Source: Ectocarpus siliculosus | Taxonomy: Eukaryota > Sar > Phaeophyceae > Ectocarpales > Ectocarpaceae | Assembly: GCA_000310025.1 (NCBI GenBank) | Contig: FN649751.1 | Coordinates: 3,898,457-3,962,456, forward strand | DNA: 64,000 nucleotides | Reading direction: 5' to 3' | Shown here: positions 40,201 through 53,000 of the stretch, piece after piece | Layout of the letters: the number at the start of each line of letters is the position of its first letter | Numbering within the stretch: position 1 is the stretch's first letter | Made by a program: the position numbers and the translations under genes | Notes under the pieces: generated by a model | Told to the model about the DNA's origin: nothing | The model's input: only the letters and a program-made list of their open reading frames with translations | Databases searched by the model: none

Positions 40201-43200
40201 GCAGCGCAGGTCTACGAACGCTCCGCCGACAAGGCCCGACTGTCGAAGGTGGGCAATATATCGTCCCTCGTCAGCCTAATCGAGAGATCGTCGAGGGCTC
40301 TGGCTGAGGGCCGCTACGCCGACGCCGAAGGCCTAGTCGCGGAGAGCTTGGTCGTCCGCGCCGCTCTCGCCGTCGAGCGGCCGCTCTGCCTCCGCCCGCC
40401 GGACTGCGCGCTGTGCCAGGGCGGGGAGAACGGCGCCAAGACGGCCGTGCTCCTGCGGGTGCGATCCGCCGGCGAAGCCGACCGAGCTTCCGCTCTCGAC
40501 CTTCTCGAACGGAAACACTTCGAGGCCGCCGAGCGAGCGGCCTTCTCCGCCCGCGAGAGGTTGATGTGGTGGGCTGACAACCACGAAGACAGCGGTGACA
40601 GTGGCGGCGGCGACAGCGAAGCAGAAGGAGAGCGTCGCCTCGAGCGCGACCGGCGCCAAGCCGTCGTCCGGGCGGCGGAGGAGCTCACGACGAGCGTAGC
40701 TGCGGCCGTGGGGCAAGCAAGGGCCGAGGGGCTCATGGAAAAAGGGAGGGGGCTCAAGGCGATGGGGGACTACGTCGCGGCGGTGAAGACTCTACGGTCG
40801 GCGGCGGAGCTCTTCCACGACGCGGGACTCGCGCAAGAAGCGTTGGTGACGCGCACCGAGGCCGCCCGGACACAGGCGGAGGCGCTTCTGCTGACGTCTG
40901 TCGAGCTGCACGGCGAAGGCAACTTCGAGGCCATCGCGGAGCATCTTGATAGAGCAGAAGCTCTACTGCTCGACGCTCAGAAAGAGGTCGCCGGGAGCAC
41001 CTTGGTTGCGGCCGACGGTACGACGATCACCTCAACAGCAACAGCACAGCTGTCTTTGGTAGGACTTCCTAGCACTAGCGGCGACGTTGACATTGGTCGC
41101 GCTATTACTGTTGACAGCGGTAAAAAGTGCGGTGGGAGTGATGTTGGAAGTCATGTCCTGCCAGGGATAGAGGACGATCAGGATGGGGCGTGGGCACAAT
41201 GCCACATTCTCGATGACCTTGTCAACTTACGATCTCGCGTGGCCGGGGATATCGTCATGCGTGGCGTAGCACCCGCGCTCGACGCGCGAGAATACGACGA
41301 AGGGCTGCGGCTGTTGCAAGAGGCTGAAGCCCACTACACCACCATCAAGGCGGGAAGATGGATGACGTCGGTTGCCGCCGCCGTCGCTGTCGCTGCGGGC
41401 AAGGAGAATTCCTTGTCGTCACCATCGTCCACGCCCAAGGAGCTGGTGACGAAACGGGCGGCTCACGACGGCGATCAACTGCGCGCGAAGGCGGCCACGG
41501 CGATTCAAAAGGAGAAGAACCCCGTCAAGGCGCGGGAGTTGCTCTCGGGGGCGGAGGCATGCATGGCTTGGGCCGGCGTCGATCCGTTCGCTGCCGGAGC
41601 GGCGGCGGTTTCCAAGGACATCAACGTGTTCGAGAGCCGCGAGGCAGGGGATGAGATCTGCAAGGGGCTGATCGGCCTGCTGCGGGAGAGGGAGTTCGAA
41701 CGCGGGAAGGGCATCCTAGAAGAGGCCCTCAGCAAGTACCGCCAGGTGAAGGATAGGTTGCATGGGCCCAGGAGTCGTTCGAAAACGTGTAAATTGCAAC
41801 AACCACCAGAAATACCACAGAAAATGGATGCACGCTCCTCCAATCGTGATCACCGCTATATCTGCTAGTCATCTACTAGTCATCTACCATGCGACTGCTG
41901 TTGGTGGCCTCAAAATAGGTACGTCGTTTCGCCGCCGTGCCGCTGAAAACTGCCATCCGCATCCACACCCAAATTGCAAGCAGGGCGACGCCTTCAAACA
42001 GATAGCTGACACGCGGGCAATCATGTTCTGCGTCGAGCGGGAGTCCGAATTGTGTGCTGGCGTCATCTCTGCCATAAGCGCACGCGACCCGGTTGCGGTG
42101 AGTTTGGTCCGCCACCGTGCACGACCGCCGAAGAAGAATATATTGCACAGGGACTGGGAAACTCATGGCCTATTGTTAGTTGTTGCAATTCTCATCCGTG
42201 TTATTATTCCGGCAATTTTTGGTATCCGAATCCTGGACGCGACGTCGAGACCATGGTATCTCTGGGCTTGACAATCCGAAGTAAAATTATTGCAGGCGCT
42301 CAAGATGCTCGAAGAAGCTCGTCCGGTGTTCCAGATAGCTGCGGAACTGAGGTCGGCAGTGTTGCAGGAGGCCGCCGAGCTCATCGGGATGAAGCACCAG
42401 CACATTACAATATTAAGCACGCTCTGCCGAGCGTGGATGAACTGTGTGAACGGGTGAGCTGACGCGACAGACAGTCCCACGAAGTACTGCATGGAAACCT
42501 GGCGTCGACTGCCAAGTCGAGTAGTAGTGAGATCCAATGAACCCTCAACCACACCCACCCACCTACCCATTTCCTTCCCCGTTTCCCTACGAATCTCAAC
42601 CGTGCTTCGATTTATCAGTGTTTTTCCAGCTTCCAGCGATGAAGACGGCCCCCCTAACCCAGCAGGCGTCTTAGACAGGGCCATGTCTGACCTTCGCACG
42701 CTCGTGGCCTCTGGGGTGTCTGTGTTGGACGTTCCCCTCGACCTCTTCCGAGAGTCATGCGACAGCGTGTCCGCAGGCATTGTGAAAACACGGACAACCC
42801 CATCGCAGGAGGCATCGGTCGCGCAGGCGGCGGACGCAGAGTCGTCGACATCGGAGTCCGAGGCGGTAGCTGCAATGTCTACTGCTCTCGGTGATGCGAG
42901 AGTGGGTGGTGGTGGGGATGACGTATCGGACACTGTTGATGAGACCGGTACCGCACGGGACGGCAGTGTAAATAGCGCTCAATGCGTTTCACCAACAGAA
43001 GACGCAGCAGGCGGCACCACAGACGGTTCAATCAGTGGGAACACGGACAGGGCGCCATTGAATGGAGACGCCGCTGTTGTCATCGACGACGATACGATTG
43101 ATACGGTTCAGCAAGGGCAAGCTTCAGATTCTCAAGGAATAGAGAGCAGGGAGCCGAAAGAGGGAGCGGGGGGTGAGACGGACTGGTCATCGGGTGAGAC

Positions 43201-45334
43201 CGACGAAAACGGTGTTGATGTTCGTGTAGCGGACAATCACTCAGTGAAACCAACTCCGATCACCGAAGTTACTGGGCCTGATATCGCCGACAACGTCACA
43301 GTGGAGTCGGGCAGCGGCAGCGTTGCGAAATCTATGCCACCACCTCCTTCGCCTCCTTCTGCTGTCGACCGTGACCACCTTCCGTCTGATGGTGTGCCAG
43401 TTGACCCTGACAAGGACAGCTGTTCGTTGTCTACGCTCGGCAGTCTGGGGGATAACGATGCACTGTCACTCTCTTCGTCGACCACGGACAGAACTCTTCA
43501 ATCTGCCGACAACAACGAAGACACGTCGAGAGGGGGGGGGGAGGGGTCACAAGACGTCGTGGCGGGATTCGAGGCCAACGGTGGCGGCGGCGATGACGAC
43601 GACGACGGTGGCAGTGGAAGCTCCGAGGGCGTCACCGGGGAGCTACTCTCAAACAGTACTGGCACAGAGCAAGCAGACAGGCACTTGAAGGGGCGGGGCA
43701 ACAACGCGACAGACAGCAGGTCGCTGGCCAACAACCTAGCGGTTGCAGTCGAAGGTGATGCTGCAGACAGAAGAAACAGCTCCAAACCGATATCGACCAA
43801 GGCTCCGGAAGGACCCGCCTCGACCAACTCTGCAGACCCTGACGCTACAAGCGCCGACAGCCTGGGGGCTCAATTCCCTTCTCGCCAGTCGGCTCCTACT
43901 CCGGCAAGCGGCTTTGCAAACGGCGACCCGATTGGTGATAGACGTCCTTCAGGAAGCCTTCAAGAAGCTGCACAGGTGGAGGGGGCAAGCGCGGTTGATG
44001 ACGAGGGAGGCTTCGCGACGGTGGGGACTGCCAACCAAGGGGGAAGCTCCAGGGATCATCTCGAAAGTCATGCGGCTGCAGCGGCAGGAGTGGAGACACT
44101 ATCTGGCGGGGACGAAGACGACGTGAACTACGAACTTGACAGCGACTTCAGCGGCGATAGTGATTCGCCGGCGGTGGCCGGCTCAAGAAGTAGCGATCAA
44201 GTTTCACCGCCCCCGACAGATCATGTCGCGGAGGCGAACAACATGGACGAAGGCGGCAGCGATAGCCAGTGCATCAGCAGAGCGACAGATGACGGCATTG
44301 ACTCTCTTCCCCTTAGCCAAACCTCATCTGCGAAGGTCGTTGCTGTTGAGCCCGATGTTGTTCATCCTGCCGCAGACTACGAGTCGGATTACCCCGACGA
44401 CATCGACAAGGTCGACGAGAACGATGACGGCGTCCAAAGCGACAGCAGCGAAAGTAGCAGGCGTAGCTCCACCGAAGAAGAGGACCGCAGCCATAGCAGC
44501 GAAGGCAGCAGCGATAGATCCTCAAGCGACAGCAGCAGCAGAAGCAGCAGCAGCAGCCATCACTTGTCTGACTCCTACTCAGCAGAAGACGCAGACTCCG
44601 TCCACGACGGCTCTACCGCATCATCGCTGACTCAAACGGCGGTGAAAGCTACGCGCAGTTCACCACCACAAGGGGAAAAATCGACTAACGAAGACTTTGA
44701 TGGAGAAAACGGCGACGATGACTATAGTCTTGGCAATAGTTCCGGAGATTCGGCAAGCAGCTCAGAGTTGGAGAAACGTACAGACGCTGCAATTTCCAAG
44801 AGTGCAGACCGTGTTGAACAAGCCGAGCATTGTGCGTCCTCTCCAACGGACAACCCCCCTGGCACCATAAACAACGACGACAGCAGCTTGATCGAATCGA
44901 ATGTCATTGACTCGCCAGCCGACAATGGCACCGAGGGGGCTGAGAACGAGAATCGATGCGAATCTGTGCATGGTGCAATGTCGGAATATGCCACTCGTGA
45001 GGCCCTCACAAATGGGGGTGGCGATGGCTCCGTGGGGAAAGTTCCCACCGATTTATTCCATGATGAAAGTAGTGGCGGAGGTGGCGGAGGTGGCGGAGGT
45101 GGTGGCGGTGGCGGCGACGGGGAGCCCAAAGGCACGGCTACGGATGAACCCTCACCGGCAGCTTTGCCTTCGGCGACAGGGGCGGTTGCGGCCAACGAGA
45201 TGCAGTTTGATGATCATCACGTCAACGACGACAGTGTTGATCAAGGACAACAACATCAACAAGATAAAGGGGAGGAGCCGAGCGACCTCTACGACATTGA
45301 CGATCACGGACTTTCCTCCTCGGACGACGATTGA
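28272..45334 (+). CDS. Giant helical-repeat protein with acidic Ser/Asp tail, unknown
   Basis: This family was not recognised. Exons read with matching phases are 30925-31110, 32165-32271, 32600-32747, 33201-33353, 33563-33714, 33942-34101, 34506-34793, 35288-35766, 36027-36413, 36847-37017 (GC donor), 37639-37747, 38285-38416, 39126-39244, 39561-39645, 40153-41745, 41984-42097, 42296-42453 and 42637-45334. The 5' exons 28272-28352, 29342-29412 and about 29553-30106 are tentative, and the part at 38575-38680 does not close in phase. The protein is roughly 2,500 residues. Most exons encode one or more degenerate helix pairs ending in a pattern like LLxxAxxxYxxAGD: LLESARAEFRAAGD, RLDDARRCFDWAGD, LDQARRLYTAAG, FLREAKSFYHRA, TLRSAAELFHDAG, MLEEARPVFQIAA. 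This resembles TPR-like solenoids but is not canonical TPR. The last exon is a disordered acidic tail. It could be two genes, since continuity rests on phase and repeat similarity. Confidence 0.65.
31413..31688. mobile_element. MITE-like element with ~50-bp terminal inverted repeats
   Basis: The left end (31413-31462, containing GGTGGCGCATTCTATTG, CATCAGTAGAGGACA and ATGAAGAGGC) is matched in reverse complement by the right end (31639-31688). The element is about 276 bases with no coding capacity, which fits a non-autonomous DNA transposon. A target-site duplication could not be defined because the repeat extends to GGTTA/TAACC at the edges. It lies in an intron of the large helical-repeat gene. 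Confidence 0.8.
37988..38104. repeat. Two-copy ~57-bp tandem duplication
   Basis: Two diverged copies lie in direct order: GGAGCCTGTGAGAAGCG ... CCCAGACCCAA occurs at about 37996-38044 and again at about 38054-38101. The repeat is intronic (between the exons ending at 37747 and starting at 38285). Confidence 0.8.
40153..41745 (+). other. Long exon: densest helical-repeat block
   Basis: This is a single 1593-nt exon (531 residues) of the giant gene, from acceptor AAG|GTG to donor CAG|GTGAAG, both phase 0. It contains at least five successive repeat units (for example FEDARTLLSAAAQVYERSAD, AVKTLRSAAELFHDAG, IAEHLDRAEALLLDAQKE, GLRLLQEAEAHYTTIK, GKGILEEALSKYRQVK). A Ser/Gly/Glu-rich linker and a Thr/Ser/Gly-rich linker (around 41010-41160) separate some of them. 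The repeats alternate Leu/Ala-rich amphipathic helices, consistent with an alpha solenoid. Confidence 0.8.
42637..45334 (+). other. Terminal exon: Ser/Asp/Glu-rich acidic disordered tail
   Basis: This is one 2698-nt exon encoding about 899 residues to the stop at 45334. After a short helical start (GVLDRAMSDLRTLVASGVSV...LFRESCDSVSAG) the composition becomes Ser, Asp, Glu, Gly and Thr with almost no aromatic residues. It includes a Ser/Arg cluster at about 44440-44590 and a Gly run at about 45074-45115, and ends in DLYDIDDHGLSSSDDD. Many SD/SE sites fit casein-kinase-2-type phosphorylation (inference). The long open frame, with no stop over 2.7 kb and clear bias at the protein level, argues that it is really coding. 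Confidence 0.8.
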
Positions 45335-46949
45335 CCTGGCCTGGCGGCCTACCCGTTGGACGAAACACTAAGCATGATGATTTTGAGAACCCCCCAAATG
45401 AGTATCCACACCTTGAGTAAGCGCGTGTATTTCATGAGTTTCGGTGTTCGCTGAGCCTGTATGTATACAATCCCGTCACGTGCGGGTATTGTTGTACACA
45501 TGATTCCAACACCTGCCTGGTATGGAACCTATGGTGCGTTGTTTGTGTAGCAGGTTTCAACTTCCGATTCCATTCCGGTGCGGGTGTTCTTGTATTGAGA
45601 CCGAAAACTAAGCAGCATTTCTTATGGGTTAGAAGAGTAAACGATGAAAGTAAGTGCTCATCATCGGTGCAGACTACGGTAGCTTGTGCTGGATGGATGT
45701 TCAACATGTGGAGGGAGACGATGCCCACTCATTCCGTTTTTTTGTTGCTTCGTAAACTGCACGGCACCTTCGATCGTCTACCGAGGTGTTGAAAACTTCC
45801 CAGAAAGTCCTTTTCAAATGTTGGACCAAGTTGTAGCTGGCTGGCGTCGGGGAGGTACCACGGCCAATACCTGACCATTCATTGTGGCGGTGGAGCACAG
45901 ACGTGCATGGACAAGGTTGCACCAACGGACATGACATAGGAGGAAGCAAACCCCCCCAATGACCGTCCTTCAAGACGTGATGAAGAACGAGACGCTCGAG
46001 AAGGCGCTTTCCCGCTCCAAGCTGTCACCTTCAGATGTAGAGCAACGAGAATTTCAACACGAGTGTTTGTGACGATCCCTGACCTACTTGCAGCCACTCA
46101 TTTCCTTTCTACTTCCACGAAAGAGAGGCTGGCCGAGAGGACAGCAACTACTCGATGGATGTCGTCGGCATTGCGCCTGTCGGAAGCTTCGCAGTTTTCA
46201 GCGGGAAAAGTTGACAACTCGAAAGTAAAAATAACGACATTTTCAACCGACCAAGACCCACAGTAGGTTTCTGCAGGAGCACCGTTCCAGACTTGAAGTG
46301 GACGGAAAAAAGTACAAAATTTGAGATCAAAAATGGTACAGAGGGATTATCTAGGCAGCCCGTTCACTAACGCTACGCTCTCTTTCCATCTTGAGCCGAC
46401 AGCTTGAGGTGCGACGTGGCATGGTCATCCCGGCACCATCAACATCGGGTGAAATGTTAAAAGGTGCCGCCCGTGCGGCAAGCAATTGAAAAGTACCCAT
46501 GGAAGTGGGTTCGACTTACACAAATTGGGGAAAGCCGTGCACGGTAGCCGAAGCAAAAAATGTTCAAACACGCCCACGGAAGCGTCACACGGCAGTTTGA
46601 GGTCATGTCCAGTAAGTGGTGCTGGCCGCAAGAATTTTTTGAACTGATGACGCATCATTTAGCACAAAAATATGTGCAAGTTTTGAACCAGCAGGCGGAA
46701 GCCACTCAATCTTTGCGCGAGCCCTCCCGGCCACCTGTTCTTCTATGCAGCTATCGGTGACGAGGCTTGACGACGGCCGGCCGCTGCTGGTAGGCTACTT
46801 TTCCTTACTAAAGACAAGGAGCCCCGTGACAAATACTAACCCACCTGCACGACAACCTTGAAAAGGCAACCAACCGTTGGGTGCACGTTCTTCATCCTTC
46901 TCACCACAAACAAGCGAAATCAGTGCAATTCTACGCAATCCTCATGTTT
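45335..46949. other. Intergenic region after the helical-repeat gene
   Basis: Only short frames are seen. One 38-codon plus-strand frame at 45959-46072 (MTVLQDVMKNETLEKALS...) looks helical and could be a stray exon, but no splice partner was found. No repeat element was recognised. Confidence 0.4.
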
Positions 46950-48141
46950 CTATCTCCCGGCCGCTTTTCGTGCATCCAGCAGCAAGAGATGCTCGACGGC
47001 TTTTCGCGACTTGCTGGCGACGCCACCGCCAACCTTTGCCGCTCCGCTGTCTGCCCCCGCCCCCGCGGCCCGCCCCTCTCCTCGAGAGCTGTACGACAGC
47101 AGACTGACGTTTCGCGCCACCAGCGATTTGCCACGTAGCTCCCGCCGCGCTTTGTCGAGGAGGCCCATCGTCCGTCGTCCTGCTTTATTCCTTGCGCTCT
47201 TCTTCGTGACACTCCTTGGCACACGCCAGGCCAGGGAAACATAGACATGGCAGCAAGAGTGTGGGCATGGTTAGGAAGACCGCGTGTGGGTGAACAAAGC
47301 CACTCCGTCTGCTGTCCTCAAGAGGGCGGCAGGGTTTGTTGTGGTAAAGTTGAAGTTCAGCTCAATGGCAACGATGAGCGATGCCTGTATGTGCTGGTTC
47401 GAACATAACAGTAACTTCCGGGCGCACCTGCTAGACGAAGTTGCGACGCTGGTGCTTCCGCTGCCTTTTCGCTTTGACGGCGCCTGTAGTAGAGCCCGCT
47501 TCGCCGCCTTCTTCTTGCTGGTCGAGAGGTCCGTCTATTGTTTGCATCGTATGACGGGGCCAGGTACAAAGCAGTGTGGCAAAACACGGGACACACGCCA
47601 GTCAGGGGGAACGTTAGAGTAAACCGGTGTGGTGGACCATACGGCACTGCTTCGTGACTCCAGCTATCCTGCAAGGCACGCACCAGCTCAGATTTACCTT
47701 GTCAACACCACCCACCATCGCGGTTCGCATCTTCAGGTACGAAAGCGCTCTCTAAAAGTGTGCCGCCCCAGCTTTTGAGCCCACATTGCTGAACCAGGAC
47801 ATTTTGATGTTTCCGAGGATACAACTCAAAACCATGGCGGTTTTCTACCCACCAGCGGATATTTCTAGATTTCGCGGATACTGTACATGTCCACATCGAA
47901 GCGTAAGATGTATCATTCTTTAGACATGTCTTTAAGCAGTGGAGCCCGCGGACACCAGCCCACTGGCGTACTTGTAACTGTTTTGTAGTGCGCGAGTCAA
48001 GCCCGTGATACGAGACTCTGGTCGCCTCCTGTTGGCCAGCTAAATATTACAGTTTCCCTCACCCGCTTGGTGGCTGATGATGCCCTGGAAACCATCTCGT
48101 CCACCCTCGACATCATCCGCTTGGCTATCTTGGAAGACATG
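46950..48141 (-). CDS. Tentative small basic protein, unknown
   Basis: A three-exon minus-strand model closes in phase: 48141-48063 (ATG at 48140, MSSKIAKRMMSRVDEMVSRA...), 47513-47428 (Lys/Ala/Ser-rich) and 47214-46950 (MGLLDKARRELRGKSLVARN..., ending LLLLDARKAAGR). The product would be about 142 residues, strongly basic and rich in Lys, Arg, Ala and Ser. No family was recognised. The second exon uses an AAG acceptor and there could be further 5' exons. The model rests on splice consensus, phase and composition only and could be wrong. Confidence 0.35.
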
Positions 48142-50065
48142 CTGCAAAATTGGTGTGCAGCTGGCTGCTTATTTAGACTCCACACCCAGAAAGATGCGGC
48201 AAATTCACGCCACTCGTCAGTCCTGGAATCGCTTCCCCCTCACAAGAGTAGATGACACTTATGGGAATCTAGAGCCACAGGGAGACGTCCCAATCCCGCG
48301 TTTCTCTCTCTCACACAAGCGCCACGGACGCCAGTAGTTGCTGGTTGTGGAGTGCAGTTGTCAACTCCTTCCTCCCCATCTCCGAATATAGCGGAGATCT
48401 GGGTTTTCCCGACCAAGCGAGGCGTTTGGAGGCTCCGCGTGCAAGAGCCTTTTCAGGGAGGGGTGGGGGGGCACCGAAAAGTTGAGCGTGTCTTGCTGTT
48501 GCTTGGTCTCCTGCTCCTCGGTGTTCAGGAGCACACGCTTAGAGAGTAGCAACACGCTAGAAGCAGCCGGAGCCGGTGGGAGTCGTGTGTGCCGGGCTGG
48601 AGATAATTGTGCGTTCTCTTGTGGCGAGGCCAGGTGAGCCATTTTCAATGAAAATTGAAACCGGCTGGGAAGATTGCGTGGGGTGTGTGTGCGCGCCGCG
48701 CACACAGCTTGACCCAGCAGACAAGCAGATGAGCACCCCCATGGCTGGGCTCGACGGGGGCTCTATCCAGCGTGTCGAAGTGCCAACCAACTCTCTGTCT
48801 CGTGACATCCAGAAGGAGCCGCACTTTGCAGGTGTTGGGATGGTGCATCACATGCAGAAGTGCAACATGAGTGTCGTGCGGTTGCGAGTCCACCAAACCT
48901 TGCCCCTCCCAACGCCTGCATGTCAATAACCCCCCAGTGTCTCAATCAGTGTTCATGCCAACGTATAAGCCTGCTGCATGTTTCCGTGCGCGATAGCTTG
49001 CAATTGTACTTTTGACACAGCAAGGCAAGGGATTTGATGGCTTGCTTACAACAATAGCAGCAGCAGCAGCAAACACGAGCTCAATATCGCCACGTGCCCA
49101 TCAACGAGCGCTTCAACCGTGGGAGGCGGACTCCTGTACAGCAAGAGAGAGCTGGTACCATATGGTTTGATCTAGCGGCGGCTCTCCTCTCGCGGCACCC
49201 CACCATCTACTCGATGAGATTCCATCTGCTCAGCCTTGTCGACTAGTAGTACCCTTGTTGACCAGTCGTGCAACCCTCGACTTTCGGTACGAACACAGCA
49301 GTGCGGTAAACGCCCCAAGTAGCGGTTCATGCTGCTGTACACAGTACCGTTTGCTATTTTATTTTATTTATTTTCTCCCATCATTGGACTCTGTCGTCTC
49401 CCCCTCTGCCCCCCATCCTCCACTTCTACTAGCTAGACGACCCTGCCGGGGTCACATAGGAGGGGGGGGGTTGGACCCTCTCCTGCGGTTCCTGCCAGAG
49501 ATATGTATATCGCGAGAAGGGTGCAGCAGTCCCTTCCCTCGCGACTTACAAAGTCGATGTCGTTTACTAACAACAAGCTTTGCAGCGCGCCGCTTCCAAC
49601 CTTAGACCAGGATTGATTTAGTGAGAAATATAACTCATGCCGGCACCGAACCCATGACCTGGCCCTTAGTAGGCTGCGAGGGTACCCACTAGACCACCGG
49701 GGCGACCGGTGGTATATGTACGGCGGCGAATAATGCTTGACATGGTCGGAGCGACGGGCGTTGCGTAGAGCGTTTTTTACGGGGAGATCGAATTTGCATT
49801 TAGGCGCCCGTGTGTGTACCAAGCCAAGGTCTGAGTTGATTACTGCCCAAGCGTTTGCATAGCTGCCTGAACTGCTGCTGCATGCTGCAGGTACTCTGAA
49901 GGTCACACAAAGCCTTTACCCGGGATCGCTGTTCATGAATATCCAGCCTGCCCCCTTTTCTCATCATCGTTTTTGATCTCATGAACCGTGGTGGATCTCC
50001 CCATGCCCCCCTGTGATCATTTTCCGTCCTGTACATGGGCAGGAGCTCTTGTCTAGACCGTGGTT
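48142..50065. other. Intergenic region containing a SINE copy
   Basis: Apart from the SINE at about 49440-49706 and a short (CAG)n at about 49058-49070, no gene was identified. The last part must contain the promoter of the GTPase gene. Confidence 0.5.
49440..49706 (-). mobile_element. tRNA-derived SINE, copy 1
   Basis: Read on the minus strand, the element starts near 49706 with a tRNA-like head. The internal polymerase III A box TGGTCTAGTGGGT is at 49696-49684 and a degenerate B box GGGTTCGGTGC is at 49653-49643. The body shares CTTCTCGCG and CCGCAGGAG blocks with the copy at 54560-54871. No clear A-tail is seen; it is probably truncated or decayed at the 3' end. Confidence 0.75.
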
Positions 50066-53000
50066 ATGGCGATGATCTCCACCACGCGGCGAGAGCGCCG
50101 CCGAGCGCAGCCCACCGCCGCCGTTGCGCCCCCGCCTCGGCTGCTGGCTCTCGCGCTGCTGCTGGGAGCGGCTGGGCTTAGGGGTGTAAACGCGAGAGGC
50201 GCGGCTACGGCAGCACCGTTGGCGGGAGCGCCGACCATGGAGCTGGTGGACGCGAGTGGGAAGCTGGCGTCGGCTAGCGAGATCACGTCGCTGCTGAGGT
50301 AAGTTGGGGGTAGGGGTTGTCCGTGGTCCGGGGTACACACACATCAGGGTAAGCCGGTGGATCTTTGGCGTTGCTGTGGATGGCGTTCGAGTTGGGTCGA
50401 TCCTTGGCTGAAGTTGGACTAACTGGCATTCCTTGCTTGCTTCAAATCGGCTTGGACCTTTGTTTTTGCCTTGGTTGACGTCCTGTGAGAGTGCAAGCAG
50501 GATGTTTGCAATTGCACTATTTGTTTATTCCCGCAACGCTCATGTTTGTGTCTCATTCGATCAAGCTTTCCCCCTTTGACCATGCCATCGGCGAGAAATT
50601 ACTCAACTGCCTGGTACCAGCAGCGCCTGCAAAGCACTGCAAAGCAGTAAGTGCCCCACCAAGAGGTATCTAGCGGGCCTTTGCTCGCATGTGGTTTCCT
50701 ACCCCCCTCCATCCCTCCACCCTTTGACTCAACGCTACCCGTGAATTTCACGACACGCATGTCTCCTCCCTTTGCACCCCATTCGCACGGTCACTGCTTA
50801 TCCATGCACGTTCTGTCCGACTTCCCGTTTGTTTTCCGTCCTCAGCGGGTTCGGCGGCAAGGCAATGAACGTCGTGGGCGTCCTGGGGAGCAAAGGCAGC
50901 GGAAAGTGAGTGCTACAACAAGCGCGTACGTACAAATATTCCTCAGAATGTTCAGCGGGTAGCCCATTTGGTGACATCATGACGTCATGCCGTACTCACG
51001 TCGTGGGGTTCCGGGGAGCAGTACGTGAGTATGGCAGTAGCGCGTCGCCTCGCTTGGAGTAGAAACTCCTAAAGAGAAAAGAAACGCAACAGTGTTCTCG
51101 AGGGCAGCGCAAGGCTTTTCTCCCGCGCCATACACGTGAGGGCACTACTGTACATAAATATCTTAAGCAGCAGCAGCAGCAGCGGCGGCTTTACTGAACA
51201 GCGTTGGGCGGCTTCCGACCTTCCTCCGCCCGCCCGCCTCGCCCCTCCGACGACGTGGTTTTCGCTCTTTCGACCAGATCGACGTTGCTCAACCAGGCCT
51301 TCGGAACTTCTTTTTCGGTGGGAGGGCCCTTGAGCCAGGGAGCACCGACGGGTGAGTCAAAGGCGGAGGAAAAGGGGGGGTCTATTCATTTGGTGTTATC
51401 TTCTGCTGCATGCGACAAGGCGTTCGCGCGTGTGTACATACCCGTGTTGACATTCTGTGGAAGTGCGATGGATAAATATGCAAAGTAGTCAATCAAGTGT
51501 AGCGGGTGCTCTCGGTCGGAACTCCCTGAAAACATTCGGGCGAAGCTCGCGCTCATGTCTTGAATATTTACATCCAACAGCCATATCAATTTAACCCTAC
51601 TTCTTGTGCCACAACTGATGTATACCTCGGGGTGTTGTGTTGGGGATCACAACTGGCCGTTGTATTTCGCTGCAATTTTAGATGTGTGACACATTCGTTT
51701 GCTTGCCGTTTGTTTGTGTGTGTGTGTTTTGTGAGCAGGCGTGTCCGCGGCAAAATGCGACGGAGTGCTCTTGTTGGACTGCGACGGGTTGGAGGAAGGG
51801 GCCGATCCGACGGCCATATCAAAGGGGACGACGGCCGGACAGGCCACTGCATTTTCGGTACGGGGTCCCGGAACAGGAGGGGAGGGGGGGAGGGGGGGGG
51901 GGCGTACTCTTATGCTGTACATGCCTTAGAGGTTAGAGGTTAGACTATTGACCACACGTCCTCGAGAGGACGGAGTATTGTTCCCGCAGGACCGATCACC
52001 GATGGCCAACTTCGCGGAGGGGGTGTGGGGGTATCTCTGGAGGGGGCGCCGGATGCTGTGTCAATCGTCTTCTCTTGCCTGCTCACTCGGTGCTTTGCCG
52101 TCGGGAACGTATCGCCCTCCTGATGGGTCGTTTCGCCCCTTCGGCCTTGTGCACGAGATGTGGCTCTCGTGGAGTTGCAGGGGTTTGTGGGGGGACGAGG
52201 GAGAAGGCTCAGCCCCTGCGCCTGCCTTGTTTTGTTTTTCGTGGACAGGGTTTTTGACATGCTGGCGAGTTGCCAAACTTGAGGGCTTTTCAAGGAGATG
52301 TTGGTGTTTTTTGTAAGCATTTCTTTCCAGACGGTGGCGTGTCCGTCCTCCGCACGAACATCCACCCACATTCAGCCGAACCGGGGACTTGGCTCTCGCA
52401 TGAGTCCTCTCACATCTCTATTTTTATTTCTGAGAGTCCCGGGTTCCTGAAGCCTTGCGTTTTCTTTGACCCCCTCCGCCCCGCCTCCTCCCCCCTCCTC
52501 CTGATGCCGCCGTTGGTGCTGCTTCTTTCTGTTGGTGTCTAAATATTTGTTAGGCCGCCCTGAGCGACGTGGTGCTCATGAACTTGTGGCGGTCCGACCT
52601 CGGGAGGAGTGTGGCATCCAATGTCCGCACCATCAAGGTACATACACCCTGCCTTGTATCTGTTTAGACCGGTCACACATAGGCCACTCGGTAGCAATAA
52701 TCCGACTGCTTCATGGCGGAACCGGGTGGGTTCCTTCGGTTTGTGTTATTTTCAGCCCCCCGAACAAATGCTCCCAGAACAGGTTGTCTTAAACTCCCGG
52801 AACGAAGCAGAAACGTTGTGAATTATGCTAAACGAGGCCCCCTTGCTCCCCTCCGTGGCCAGCATGCCCGACGAACATGTTGGGAATGGCAAAGCTCTGC
52901 CGATCCATTGAACAATCGAGCCTGAACCATTTGCCTATTCGTTTGTTGTTGTTGTTGATGTTGTTTCATATGTCTTTGCAACGCTTGGCGATGCGCTATT

